Shown here piece by piece: positions 55,127 to 63,072 of a DNA stretch of 64,000 nt (its first letter is position 1; every line of letters begins with the position of its first letter). The notes under the pieces are model-generated. The model ran no database searches. It was not told where the DNA came from and saw nothing but the letters and a program-made list of their open reading frames with translations. Made by a program: the position numbers and the translations under genes. Source of the DNA: Jannaschia marina (GTDB lineage: Bacteria > Pseudomonadota > Alphaproteobacteria > Rhodobacterales > Rhodobacteraceae). The stretch is taken from contig NZ_JABVAX010000002.1 in the NCBI RefSeq assembly GCF_013404595.1, positions 248,001-312,000 on the forward strand, written 5' to 3'.

Positions 55127-56382
55127 GGTCGCGCCATCGCCTGAAGCGCCTTCCCGAAGAAATCCGGCGACCCGAAGTTGCCCGACTTGAGCGCGAGGCC
55201 GACGGGCCGCGCGTGGCCCACGGTCAGGATGGGGACGCCCGGGTCGATTTCCGGTCCGATCCGCATCGCGCCGACCCCGAGGTGGTCGGTCACCGCCTGT
55301 GCGACCGCCCCCGAGGTCTCGCCGCCGGCGACGACGAGGCGGCGCACGCCGCGATCGAGCAGCAGGCGCGCCGTCTCGGCGAAGAGCGCGTCGAGCCGCG
55401 CGGCAACCTCGGCGCGGCCGAACCGATCCTGCAGCGCGGCGACCTCCGCCGGCGACGCGGAGGAATAGGCGAGCGGGGCTTCCGTTGCGTGGGCCGCGAA
55501 GAAGGCCGTCAGCTCCGCCGCGCCCTCGGTGCCGGACATGACCCGGGTCACGTCGATGGCATGGGTCGGGTGGTTCGCCGCATGGCGCTCCACCTGGCCG
55601 CGCGTCGCGCCCGAGCAGGAGCCGGCGAGGATGGCTCCGGGGCCGTCGATCGCATGGCCTTCGGGGGTATGGCCGGGTGCGAGCCCGGCGTCGATCAGGT
55701 TCTGCGGCAAGCCCATGGCGATGCCCGACCCGCCGACGACAAGGGGCGCATTCACGAGACGCCGGCCGAGCGCCACAAGGTCCGCTTCGCTGACGACATC
55801 CGCGACGAGATAGCCGGGGCCTGCGTCGATCCGCGCGGTGTCGGTCGCCAGGCGCTCGAGCGGCAGGTGCCCGACCGGTCTTGCCGTCTGCCGCGCAAGC
55901 CAGCGGCGCAGGTCCGGGTCGGTCATCGGAGTGAGGGGGTGGGTCTCCATCCCCGACTCACTCAGAAGCCGGTCAAAAACGAAGAGATGGCCCCGATAGA
56001 CCGTGCGGCCGGCGGCCGGAAAGGCGGGGCAGACCACGACCGTTTCCGCCCCGAGTTCCGCGGCGAGGGCATCGGCGACGGGCCCGATGTTGCCGGCCGG
56101 CGTCGAGTCGAAGGTCGAGCAGATCTTGAAGACGATCTGCCGGCAACCCTGCGCGCGCAGCCAGTCGAGCGCGGCGAGGCTATCGCCGACGGCCTGCTCC
56201 ACCGGTGCGGTGCGGCTCTTGAGGGCGATGACGCCCGCTTCGATCGTCGGGTCGGCCGCTTCTTCGGGGCGGCCCGAGAACTGCGCCGTGCGCAGGCCGC
56301 CCGATCCCGGCAGGCCCTTAGAGAGCGTGTTGGCGATATCGCTCGCGCCGGTGAAATCGTCTGCGATCACCCCGATCAACAT
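55123..56382 (-). CDS. otnK: Four-carbon acid sugar kinase (3-oxo-tetronate kinase)
   Basis: A 419-residue DUF1537-family kinase. The N-terminal domain begins MLIGVIADDFTGASDIANTL and has KICSTFDSTPAGNIGPV and AFPAAGRTVYRGHLFV. The C-terminal nucleotide-binding domain has AILAGSCSGATRGQVE, LVVAGGETSGAVAQAV and SGNFGSPDFFGKAL. OtnK phosphorylates 3-oxo-tetronate at C4 before OtnC. The start overlaps the racemase-family gene by 7 bases. Confidence 0.9.
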   Translation of the reverse strand: MLIGVIADDFTGASDIANTLSKGLPGSGGLRTAQFSGRPEEAADPTIEAGVIALKSRTAPVEQAVGDSLAALDWLRAQGCRQIVFKICSTFDSTPAGNIGPVADALAAELGAETVVVCPAFPAAGRTVYRGHLFVFDRLLSESGMETHPLTPMTDPDLRRWLARQTARPVGHLPLERLATDTARIDAGPGYLVADVVSEADLVALGRRLVNAPLVVGGSGIAMGLPQNLIDAGLAPGHTPEGHAIDGPGAILAGSCSGATRGQVERHAANHPTHAIDVTRVMSGTEGAAELTAFFAAHATEAPLAYSSASPAEVAALQDRFGRAEVAARLDALFAETARLLLDRGVRRLVVAGGETSGAVAQAVTDHLGVGAMRIGPEIDPGVPILTVGHARPVGLALKSGNFGSPDFFGKALQAMARP

Positions 56383-57050
56383 CGGCCGCCCTCCACGCGC
56401 TTGCGCATCTCCCGGATCGCGGAGCGTGGGCTCGTCTCGACCGGTGTACCGGTGCGGGCGCGGAGAACATCGGCGGCGCTCGCCATGGAGAACTGCGCCA
56501 GCAGAATGGCGTCATAGCCCTGCAGCATTGCACCCCGCTCGGCGATCAACCGGTCGTGGCGGGCCGTGTCGCCCGCGCGCTTTGCATCGAGCGCGCCGTC
56601 GCAGAGATGGCTTTCGATCCGGGCGGAGCGACCGCGGGCTGCGACAAGGGCGTCGAACTCCGCCTCCATGCCCGTGCGGGCCGGGGGGAATGTGTAGAGC
56701 ATGGCGATCCGGTCTCCATGGGCCAGGGCATCGGCGAACATCGCCTCGTTGGGTTTCATGACCGGCACGCCGAGCGCGGCATCGGCCGCTTCGACGGCGG
56801 TGCCGAAGGCGGAGCAGGTGAAGAGGATGCCGTCAGCGCCGAAGTCCCGGGCGTGATCCGCGAGACCGAGGATGCGGGCGTGAAGCATAGGCGTCATCCG
56901 GCCCGCACGCTCGCGGTCGAGCTCCAGACTCTCGTCGAGGAGGGAGATCGTCTCGGCCTCGGTCCAGAGCGCCTGCGCGGCCGCCTCGACCGGGTCGATG
57001 GCGAGACGTGTCGCATGGATGAGCGCAAGCCGTGTCGTGGGGTGGGTCAT
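56376..57050 (-). CDS. Asp/Glu/hydantoin racemase-superfamily protein with one catalytic Cys
   Basis: A 224-residue protein of the racemase fold: RLALIHATRLAIDPVEAA, GADGILFTCSAFGTAVEA with Cys79 at the first catalytic position, and KPNEAMFADALAHGDRIAML. At the second site, where racemases have LGC, it reads LLAQFSMAS (about 183-191), so one catalytic Cys is missing. It may act as an isomerase or decarboxylase rather than a two-base racemase. It sits between the kinase and the dehydrogenase of the acid-sugar operon. Confidence 0.8.
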   Translation of the reverse strand: MTHPTTRLALIHATRLAIDPVEAAAQALWTEAETISLLDESLELDRERAGRMTPMLHARILGLADHARDFGADGILFTCSAFGTAVEAADAALGVPVMKPNEAMFADALAHGDRIAMLYTFPPARTGMEAEFDALVAARGRSARIESHLCDGALDAKRAGDTARHDRLIAERGAMLQGYDAILLAQFSMASAADVLRARTGTPVETSPRSAIREMRKRVEGGRC

Positions 57051-57110
57051 ATCCTGCCTTTCGCGGGATGGCCCGTGCCACCCCGCCGTCCGGCCGCGTC
57101 GTGGGAGGTG

Positions 57111-58196
57111 CTAGGCGGCGAGGCTCATCTCCGAGAGGTGCGCCGCGACGAGGCGACCGAAGGCATCCGTATCGACGGATCCGCCGATGTCGCGCGTGCG
57201 TTGCGCCGGCTCGTCGATCACCGCGTCCACCGCGTCGGAGATCGCCTTGCCCGCCGCCATCAGCTGCGCCTCGCCGCTTTGCTCGCCCAGCCAGCTCAGC
57301 ATCATGGCCGCCGAGAGGATGAGCGACGTCGGGTTCGCCACGTTGCGGCCCGCGATGTCCGGAGCCGATCCGTGCTGCGCCTGCGCGCAGACGAGGCCGG
57401 TCTCGGCGTTCGCGTTGATCGAGCCCGCAAGCCCGAGGGAGCCCGAAAGCTCCGATGCGAGATCCGACAGGATGTCGCCGTAGAAATTGGTCGCCACCAC
57501 GACGTCGTACGCCTGCGGCTTGCGCACGAGGAGGGCGGCGAAGGCATCGACGATCAGCTCTTCCGTCTCGACCTCGGGGAAGTCGGCCGCGACCTCTCGG
57601 AAGCATTCGAGGAAGAGGCCATCGGTCATCAGGAAGGAGTTCGCCTTGTGGATCGCCGCGACCTTCCTCTTGCGCTGCATGGCCAGCTTGAAGGCCTCGC
57701 GGCAGATCCTGAGCGAGCCGTGGCGGGTGATCTTGCGCACCGAGAGCGCCATGTCGGGATCGGGCATCATCTCTCCGACGCCGCGGAACATGTTGCGGTC
57801 GGGATAGAAACCCTCCGTGGCCTCGCGCATGATGACAAGGTCCATGCCGGGGGCCTTGTTGGTCAGGAAGTCGCGGGAGCGGGCAGGGCGGACGTTCGCA
57901 TAGAGGTCGAGGCCGATCCTGAAGCCGGCCGAGACATTGCGACCGCCTTCTGCGACCGGCGGATAGTCCATGTGGGACTGCGTCCCCAGGATGACGCCGT
58001 CGAACTCCGTCCGCGCGCGCTCCAGCACCTCTTCGCGTAGGGTCGTCCCATGGTGCCGCAGGCTGTCGAAGCCGGACATTTCCGTCTCGAAGGTCAGCGA
58101 AAGGTCGAACTTCGCGTTGGCCGCACGCATCACCTCGAGCGTCGCGCCCATGATTTCGGGGCCGATTCCGTCACAAGGCAAGACCATCAACCGCAT
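57111..58196 (-). CDS. Isocitrate/isopropylmalate-family dehydrogenase (tartrate/malate type)
   Basis: A 361-residue NAD-dependent beta-hydroxyacid dehydrogenase. It opens MVLPCDGIGPEIMGATLEVM and has LDLYANVRPARS (substrate Arg), VIMREATEGFYPDRN (Tyr), AAIHKANSFLMTDGLF (catalytic Lys), NFYGDILSDLASELSGSLGL (metal Asp) and HGSAPDIAGRNVANPTS. First gene of the minus-strand operon. It would oxidise the four-carbon substrate ahead of OtnK, standing in for the LtnD/DenD dehydrogenases of known tetronate pathways. The exact substrate is unknown. Confidence 0.85.
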   Translation of the reverse strand: MRLMVLPCDGIGPEIMGATLEVMRAANAKFDLSLTFETEMSGFDSLRHHGTTLREEVLERARTEFDGVILGTQSHMDYPPVAEGGRNVSAGFRIGLDLYANVRPARSRDFLTNKAPGMDLVIMREATEGFYPDRNMFRGVGEMMPDPDMALSVRKITRHGSLRICREAFKLAMQRKRKVAAIHKANSFLMTDGLFLECFREVAADFPEVETEELIVDAFAALLVRKPQAYDVVVATNFYGDILSDLASELSGSLGLAGSINANAETGLVCAQAQHGSAPDIAGRNVANPTSLILSAAMMLSWLGEQSGEAQLMAAGKAISDAVDAVIDEPAQRTRDIGGSVDTDAFGRLVAAHLSEMSLAA

Positions 58197-58356
58197 CGTA
58201 TCCTCCCAGGGTGTTTCAGATGGCCTTATATAGGTTTTTTAAAAATAAATATGCAAGATAGAATCCGCACAGTTACGCGTGAAGCGTCTGTATTGAGCGG
58301 ATTAAGGCTTATAGGAGGGTTTACATGAGACAGTTTTCGAAAAATCGGATTTTTGG

Positions 58357-58409
58357 TTGACAGAATCCAATCTGCCGCCATATTGCATGGAATATTGAGA
58401 AAATGCAAA
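58357..58409 (+). promoter_or_regulatory. Sigma-70-type promoter and candidate operator for the TctCBA genes
   Basis: TTGACA (58357-58362) and ATATTG (58380-58385) are 17 bases apart in an AT-rich divergent region. GAATATTGAGAAAATGCAAA (58390-58409) just downstream resembles the motif before the GntR-type gene. TTGCAT...ATGCAA arms flank it. Confidence 0.55.
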
Positions 58410-58426
58410 ATTCAGGGGAGGAAACC

Positions 58427-59389
58427 ATGATGAATCGCAGAACCTTCGCAGCGCTGGCCGCCACGGTGGCGCTTTTCGCAGGGCCGACGACCGCATTTGC
58501 CGAGGACTATCCGTCCGAGCGGCTGACCTACACGATCGCCTTCGGCCCGGGGGGCGGCAACGACCGCATGTCCCGGACGCTGGTGGACATCCTCAAGGAC
58601 TACGAGCTCTATCCGGGCAACATCGTCGTCGAGAACCGCGAGGGCGGCAGCGGCGCGGTCGGCTTCAGCTTCGTCAAGAACAAGGCGGGCGACCCCTATG
58701 CCGCGACGTCGACCAGCGGCAACTTCATCGGCACGCCGCTCGTGTCGGACACCGACTGGACCTATGCCGATTTCACGCCCATCGGCCTTCTGGCCAGTGA
58801 CGCGATGTTCCTCGTCGTTCGTTCCGACTCCGATTTCGGCACGCTCGACGACCTTGTCGAGGCAGCCAAGGCCGGGCGCGTCACCATTGCCGGCAGCGGC
58901 TCGGCCGGGCCCGAACGCGTGACCGCGAGCCTCTTCGCGCAGGCCGCCGGGATCGAATACGAATACGTTCCGATCGGCTCGGGCGGAGAACTCGTCACCG
59001 CGCTCACCTCGGGCAGCGTCGATGCCGTCGTCGCCAACCCTTCCGAGGTGGCCGGTCAGATCGACGCCGGGAGTTTCTCGGCGCTGGCCTTCTCCGATTC
59101 GGCCCGCAGCACGAACCACCCCGACATCCCCACTTTCCGAGAGCTCGGCTACGATTTCGACTTCTCGCTCCCGCGCGGCGTCGTGCTGCCGCCGGATCTC
59201 GATCCGGCCGTCCAGGACTGGTGGGTCGCCACCCTCAAGGAAGCCGTCGAGACGCCGGAGTGGAAGGATTACCTCGTGACGAACGGCATGTCGGGCAACC
59301 CGATCTGGGGTGAGGACTTCGGCACCTACCTCGAGGAGACCAGCGCCAAGTACGAAGCCGTCCTGAAGGACATCGGCGCAATCGAGTAA
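58427..59389 (+). CDS. tctC: TctC (Bug) family periplasmic substrate-binding protein
   Basis: A 320-residue precursor. The signal peptide MMNRRTFAALAATVALFAGP, continuing TTAFA, carries a twin-Arg-like start. The mature start YPSERLTYTIAFGPGGGNDR is the Bug substrate loop, and IVVENREGGSGAVGFSFVKN follows. GGGGAGG lies 6 bases before ATG 58427. It is divergent from the dehydrogenase operon and should capture the acid substrate, probably a C4 sugar acid, for TctAB. Confidence 0.9.
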   Translation: MMNRRTFAALAATVALFAGPTTAFAEDYPSERLTYTIAFGPGGGNDRMSRTLVDILKDYELYPGNIVVENREGGSGAVGFSFVKNKAGDPYAATSTSGNFIGTPLVSDTDWTYADFTPIGLLASDAMFLVVRSDSDFGTLDDLVEAAKAGRVTIAGSGSAGPERVTASLFAQAAGIEYEYVPIGSGGELVTALTSGSVDAVVANPSEVAGQIDAGSFSALAFSDSARSTNHPDIPTFRELGYDFDFSLPRGVVLPPDLDPAVQDWWVATLKEAVETPEWKDYLVTNGMSGNPIWGEDFGTYLEETSAKYEAVLKDIGAIE

Positions 59390-59463
59390 CGGATCATCGA
59401 CCGGGCCCGCGGCACAGGAGGATGTGCCATGGGCCCGGTCACCGCAGTTTTGGGAGGACCGTC

Positions 59464-59982
59464 ATGAAGACCGGGTTCGCCGCCGCGCTTCTGGTGCTGG
59501 CGATTTGCTATACAGTCTACGGCCTTGCGACGCTGTCGCTCTTCACGCAGTCGGGCCGCCCGGCGGCGGGCTTCTTTCCCCTTCTCGTGGGGCTCGCGCT
59601 GATCGTGTCCTGCGGGGTGAACCTCTGGGGTGACCTGCGCGACCGGCGAGCCGCCGGCGGCGGCCCCGTCCATCGCGCAGATCCCACCGCGGAAGGCACG
59701 GCCGAGGCGATGGGGCTCGACACCCATGCGCTCGACGGCGGGCCGGAGTACGGGCGCGACGTGGCGATCACCTTCGGCTACCTCTGCGTCTTCGTCGCCG
59801 CCCTGAAGATCGCCGGCGCGCTGCCGGCGATGATCTTCTTCATGCTGGCCTTCCTCTTCACCTTCAACCGCGGGCATCCGGTCGGCAACCTGATCTACAG
59901 CCTTGCGTTGCCGGGCTTTCTCTACCTGCTTTTCAAGGTTCTCCTGAACGCCTCCCTGCCCATCGGCCCCCTCGGGGTCTGA
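59464..59982 (+). CDS. tctB: TctB-family small membrane subunit of a TTT transporter
   Basis: A 172-residue protein with four helices in two pairs (AAALLVLAICYTVYGLATLS, GFFPLLVGLALIVSCGVNLW, ITFGYLCVFVAALKIAGALP, LIYSLALPGFLYLLFKVLLN), the TctB layout. The loop between pairs is long and Gly/Asp-rich. It lies between tctC and tctA on the same strand. Confidence 0.87.
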   Translation: MKTGFAAALLVLAICYTVYGLATLSLFTQSGRPAAGFFPLLVGLALIVSCGVNLWGDLRDRRAAGGGPVHRADPTAEGTAEAMGLDTHALDGGPEYGRDVAITFGYLCVFVAALKIAGALPAMIFFMLAFLFTFNRGHPVGNLIYSLALPGFLYLLFKVLLNASLPIGPLGV

Positions 59983-60016
59983 CCTCCGGCCTCCCGCGCC
60001 CAAAGAGTATTTCGCC

Positions 60017-61543
60017 ATGCTAGCCGACATCGTCGCCAACCTGTCCCTCGGCCTCAGCGTCGCCGCCTCGCCCCAGGGTCTTCTCTTCCTCGTCGTCGGA
60101 GCCTTCGTGGGCATGATCGTCGGGCTCTTTCCCGGCTTCGGCCCGGCCGCGGGCATCGCCGTGCTCATCCCGATGACCTTCGGTCTGACGCCGACGATCG
60201 CGATCATCATGCTCGCCGGGATCTACTATGGCTCGATGTACGGCGGTACGATCACCTCCATCCTGATCAACACGCCGGGCGAATCCGCGACGGTGGCCTC
60301 CACGCTCGACGGCTATCCGCTGGCGCAGAAGGGACGGGCGGGGCCCGCGCTCGTCATGCAGGCGATCGCCTCCTTCTTCGGCGGCACCATCGGTGTGATC
60401 CTCATCACCGCGCTCGCCCCGTCGCTCGCGGGCTTCGCGGCGTCCTTCGGGCCGTCGGAATATTTCCTCATCATCGCGGTCGGCCTCCTGATGCTGACAA
60501 CGATGATGGGAGACAACAAGTTCAAGGGCTTCATCTCGGCGCTGATCGGCTTTGCCGTCGGCACCGTCGGCGTGGACGTGATGAGCGGTCAGCAGCGGTT
60601 CACCTTCGGCTCGCCCGAGCTCATCGGGGGCGTCTACTTCGTGGCGGTCGCGATCGGGCTCTTCGGGATCGGCGAGCTTCTGCACTGTGTCCTGAACGGC
60701 CAGCACCGGGAGCCGGCCAAGCGCCTGCGCGTCAGCTTCCGCGACAAGGCCTTCTGGCCCACGCGCCGGGATTATCGGGAGTCGCGCTTCACCTTCTGGC
60801 GCGGCTCGGCCATCGGTTTCATCGCGGGCGTCCTGCCCGGATCGGGGGCCACGCTCGGGTCGATCATCGGCTATTCGGTCGAGAAGAAGATCGCGCGCGA
60901 CCCGGAGAATTTCGGCAAGGGCGAGATGCGCGGCCTCGTTGCACCCGAGGCTGCCAACAACGCGGCCTCCGCGGGTGCGATGGTGCCGCTCCTATCTCTG
61001 GGCATCCCCGGGTCCGGGGCGACGGCCGTCCTGCTCGGGGCCTTCCTGATGTGGGGCCTGCAGCCCGGACCGATGCTGATCGTGAACGATCCGGAGTTCG
61101 TCTGGGGCCTCATCGCCAGCATGTATCTGGGCAATATGATCCTGATCGCGCTCAGCATCTTCGCCATCCCGCTCTTCGTGAAATTCCTCGACGTACCTTA
61201 CGTCAACGTCGTTCCCGTCATCGTCCTGCTCTGCGTGATCGGGGCCTATGCGATCAACGCGAGCATCGTGGAGACCTGGATCCTCGTGATCAGCGGGGCG
61301 ATCGGCTTCGCGATGAAGAAGTACGGCTACTCGCCGGCAGCGACCGTTCTGGCCCTCGTCCTCGGGGGTATGGCGGAGGAGACCTTCCTGCAGAGCTACA
61401 TCATCTCGCAGGGCACGATGAGCCTCTTCTGGGAGCGGCCTGTGTCGCTCGTGCTGCTCGCCATCTTGCTCGCCATCGCGGCGGTTCCGCTCGGGATGGC
61501 GCTGCTTCAGCGATCGCGTCCCCGAACGGATCGCGAGGCCTAG
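60017..61543 (+). CDS. tctA: TctA-family large membrane subunit of a TTT transporter
   Basis: A 508-residue permease with about 11-12 helices. Signature segments are GMIVGLFPGFGPAAGIAVLIP, YYGSMYGGTITSILINTPGE, GVLPGSGATLGSIIGYSVEKK, APEAANNAASAGAMVPLLSL and GIPGSGATAVLLGAFLMWG. It completes the secondary TctABC importer driven by an ion gradient. The end of this gene marks the end of the catabolic cluster; 125 bases separate it from the polysaccharide genes. Confidence 0.92.
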   Translation: MLADIVANLSLGLSVAASPQGLLFLVVGAFVGMIVGLFPGFGPAAGIAVLIPMTFGLTPTIAIIMLAGIYYGSMYGGTITSILINTPGESATVASTLDGYPLAQKGRAGPALVMQAIASFFGGTIGVILITALAPSLAGFAASFGPSEYFLIIAVGLLMLTTMMGDNKFKGFISALIGFAVGTVGVDVMSGQQRFTFGSPELIGGVYFVAVAIGLFGIGELLHCVLNGQHREPAKRLRVSFRDKAFWPTRRDYRESRFTFWRGSAIGFIAGVLPGSGATLGSIIGYSVEKKIARDPENFGKGEMRGLVAPEAANNAASAGAMVPLLSLGIPGSGATAVLLGAFLMWGLQPGPMLIVNDPEFVWGLIASMYLGNMILIALSIFAIPLFVKFLDVPYVNVVPVIVLLCVIGAYAINASIVETWILVISGAIGFAMKKYGYSPAATVLALVLGGMAEETFLQSYIISQGTMSLFWERPVSLVLLAILLAIAAVPLGMALLQRSRPRTDREA

Positions 61544-61668
61544 GGCTCCGAGACGGCACCGGCGGTCAGACGGACCTATACTTTCGCGCCGGTGTCCTAC
61601 CCGACCGGAACAGCGGCGGCGGAGCCGGGACAGAGTACACCGGGGCGACCCATCCGGAGTGCCCCGCC

Positions 61669-63069
61669 GTGAAGATCCGCCACGAACGTCCCATGTCCGA
61701 CCTCGCCCTGTCGGTCCGCGCGCCGCTCGGTCTGGAGCTGATGACCGGCGAGCGGCTCACGATCGAAAGCTGGTCGCTCACCGGCTTCACCTTCCCGGGC
61801 GAGAGCGAGCTTCTGCCCCGCGAGGCGATCCTGTCGATCCCCTTCCAGGGGGTCGACATCCGTTTCCCCGTCCGGCTTGCCCGACAGGGGGTGACGCGGT
61901 TCCTGGCGTTCGACGGTCTCTCGGGTCGCCAGCGCGAGACGCTCGCGGTCTTCTACCGATCGCTGCTCTCCGGCCGCATGGCAGCGACGGATGATGTCAT
62001 CACCAGCCTCGATACGCCCGTCGATCTCGTTCCGATGGAGGAGACCGCAGAGGAGGAGGCCGCGGGTCGGGCCACCGTCGCGCCGCGGCCATTGCGTGCG
62101 GCACTCACGGTGCTCGGCTACCTGGTGATCGCGGGCGTCGTCCTCGCGACGCTGGGACAGGGCGTCGTCTCGCGACTGGCGACGGTCGACATCCGCAACG
62201 CGCGCATCGAGGCTCCGCTGACGCAGATACTGGCGCTGCAGCCGGGCTACGTCGCCGATATTCTCGTCGCCCCGGGCGCTGAGGTGGCGGCGGGCGATCT
62301 GCTGGTGCGCGTCGTGACGCCCGAGACCGAGGCCGGGCTGACCGACGTGCGGGGCCGCATCGCCATGCTCGAACGGCGGCTCGACGCCGTCCGCACCGAT
62401 CACGCCGCGGTCGCCGACTGGATCGCACGGGAGCGCGAAGCGCTGTCGGGTGCCATCCGCATGGCCACCGACGCGGCCGTGCGGCGACGGGCGGAAGCCG
62501 AGCGCGCAGCCTTCGAGGGCCGCACGTCTCCCGATCACGCTGCGCTCTTCGAGACCGAGGCGGGCCTCCTGCTCGAGATCGCGGATCTGGAGCAGGAGCT
62601 GCGCCGCCTGCGGCGGGAGCGGGGGCGGCTGCGCGGGGCGGCGGACGCCCTGCATCTGATCGCGTCCGCGCCGGGCCACGTCACCGCGGTGATGGTGCAG
62701 GAGGGGCAGTTCCTCGCCCGCGGGATCCCGGCCGTGGAGATCGAGGGGGCGGAGGCCCGCGTCGCGCGCGGCTGGATCGGGCAGGACATGGCTGCCGCCC
62801 TCGCCCCGGGCATGGCGACGGACGTGACGGTCAACGACGGCACCGGGCCCGCGCGGCTCGAGGGACGGATCTCGGCCGTCGTCGCAGGTATCGACCCGGA
62901 GCTGTCGCCCGAATTCGGGATGCTCGTCACGGTCGACTTCCCCGAGCTGACGCTGGGCCAGACACGCGAACGCCTGCCGCACCTGATGCCGGTCGCGGTG
63001 GAGGCGCGTCGCCCCTGGGCACGCCGTCTGGGCGCGTTTGTCGCGGGTCTTTTCCGGGACTGGAGCTGA
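61669..63069 (+). CDS. Alg44-like PilZ-HlyD membrane fusion protein
   Basis: A 466-residue protein from GTG 61669 (GGAGT about 9 bases upstream; ATG 61693 is an alternative). It has an N-terminal PilZ-like domain (about 5-105), one membrane helix (about 143-163: AALTVLGYLVIAGVVLATLG) and a HlyD-type periplasmic adaptor with lipoyl halves (IEAPLTQILALQPGYVADIL, SAPGHVTAVMVQEGQFL) around a coiled coil (about 230-330). This order matches Alg44, the c-di-GMP receptor of alginate synthase. The c-di-GMP motifs look degenerate (SWSLTG for D/NxSxxG; RHER instead of RxxxR). Confidence 0.82.
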   Translation: MKIRHERPMSDLALSVRAPLGLELMTGERLTIESWSLTGFTFPGESELLPREAILSIPFQGVDIRFPVRLARQGVTRFLAFDGLSGRQRETLAVFYRSLLSGRMAATDDVITSLDTPVDLVPMEETAEEEAAGRATVAPRPLRAALTVLGYLVIAGVVLATLGQGVVSRLATVDIRNARIEAPLTQILALQPGYVADILVAPGAEVAAGDLLVRVVTPETEAGLTDVRGRIAMLERRLDAVRTDHAAVADWIAREREALSGAIRMATDAAVRRRAEAERAAFEGRTSPDHAALFETEAGLLLEIADLEQELRRLRRERGRLRGAADALHLIASAPGHVTAVMVQEGQFLARGIPAVEIEGAEARVARGWIGQDMAAALAPGMATDVTVNDGTGPARLEGRISAVVAGIDPELSPEFGMLVTVDFPELTLGQTRERLPHLMPVAVEARRPWARRLGAFVAGLFRDWS

Positions 63070-63072
63070 GCG

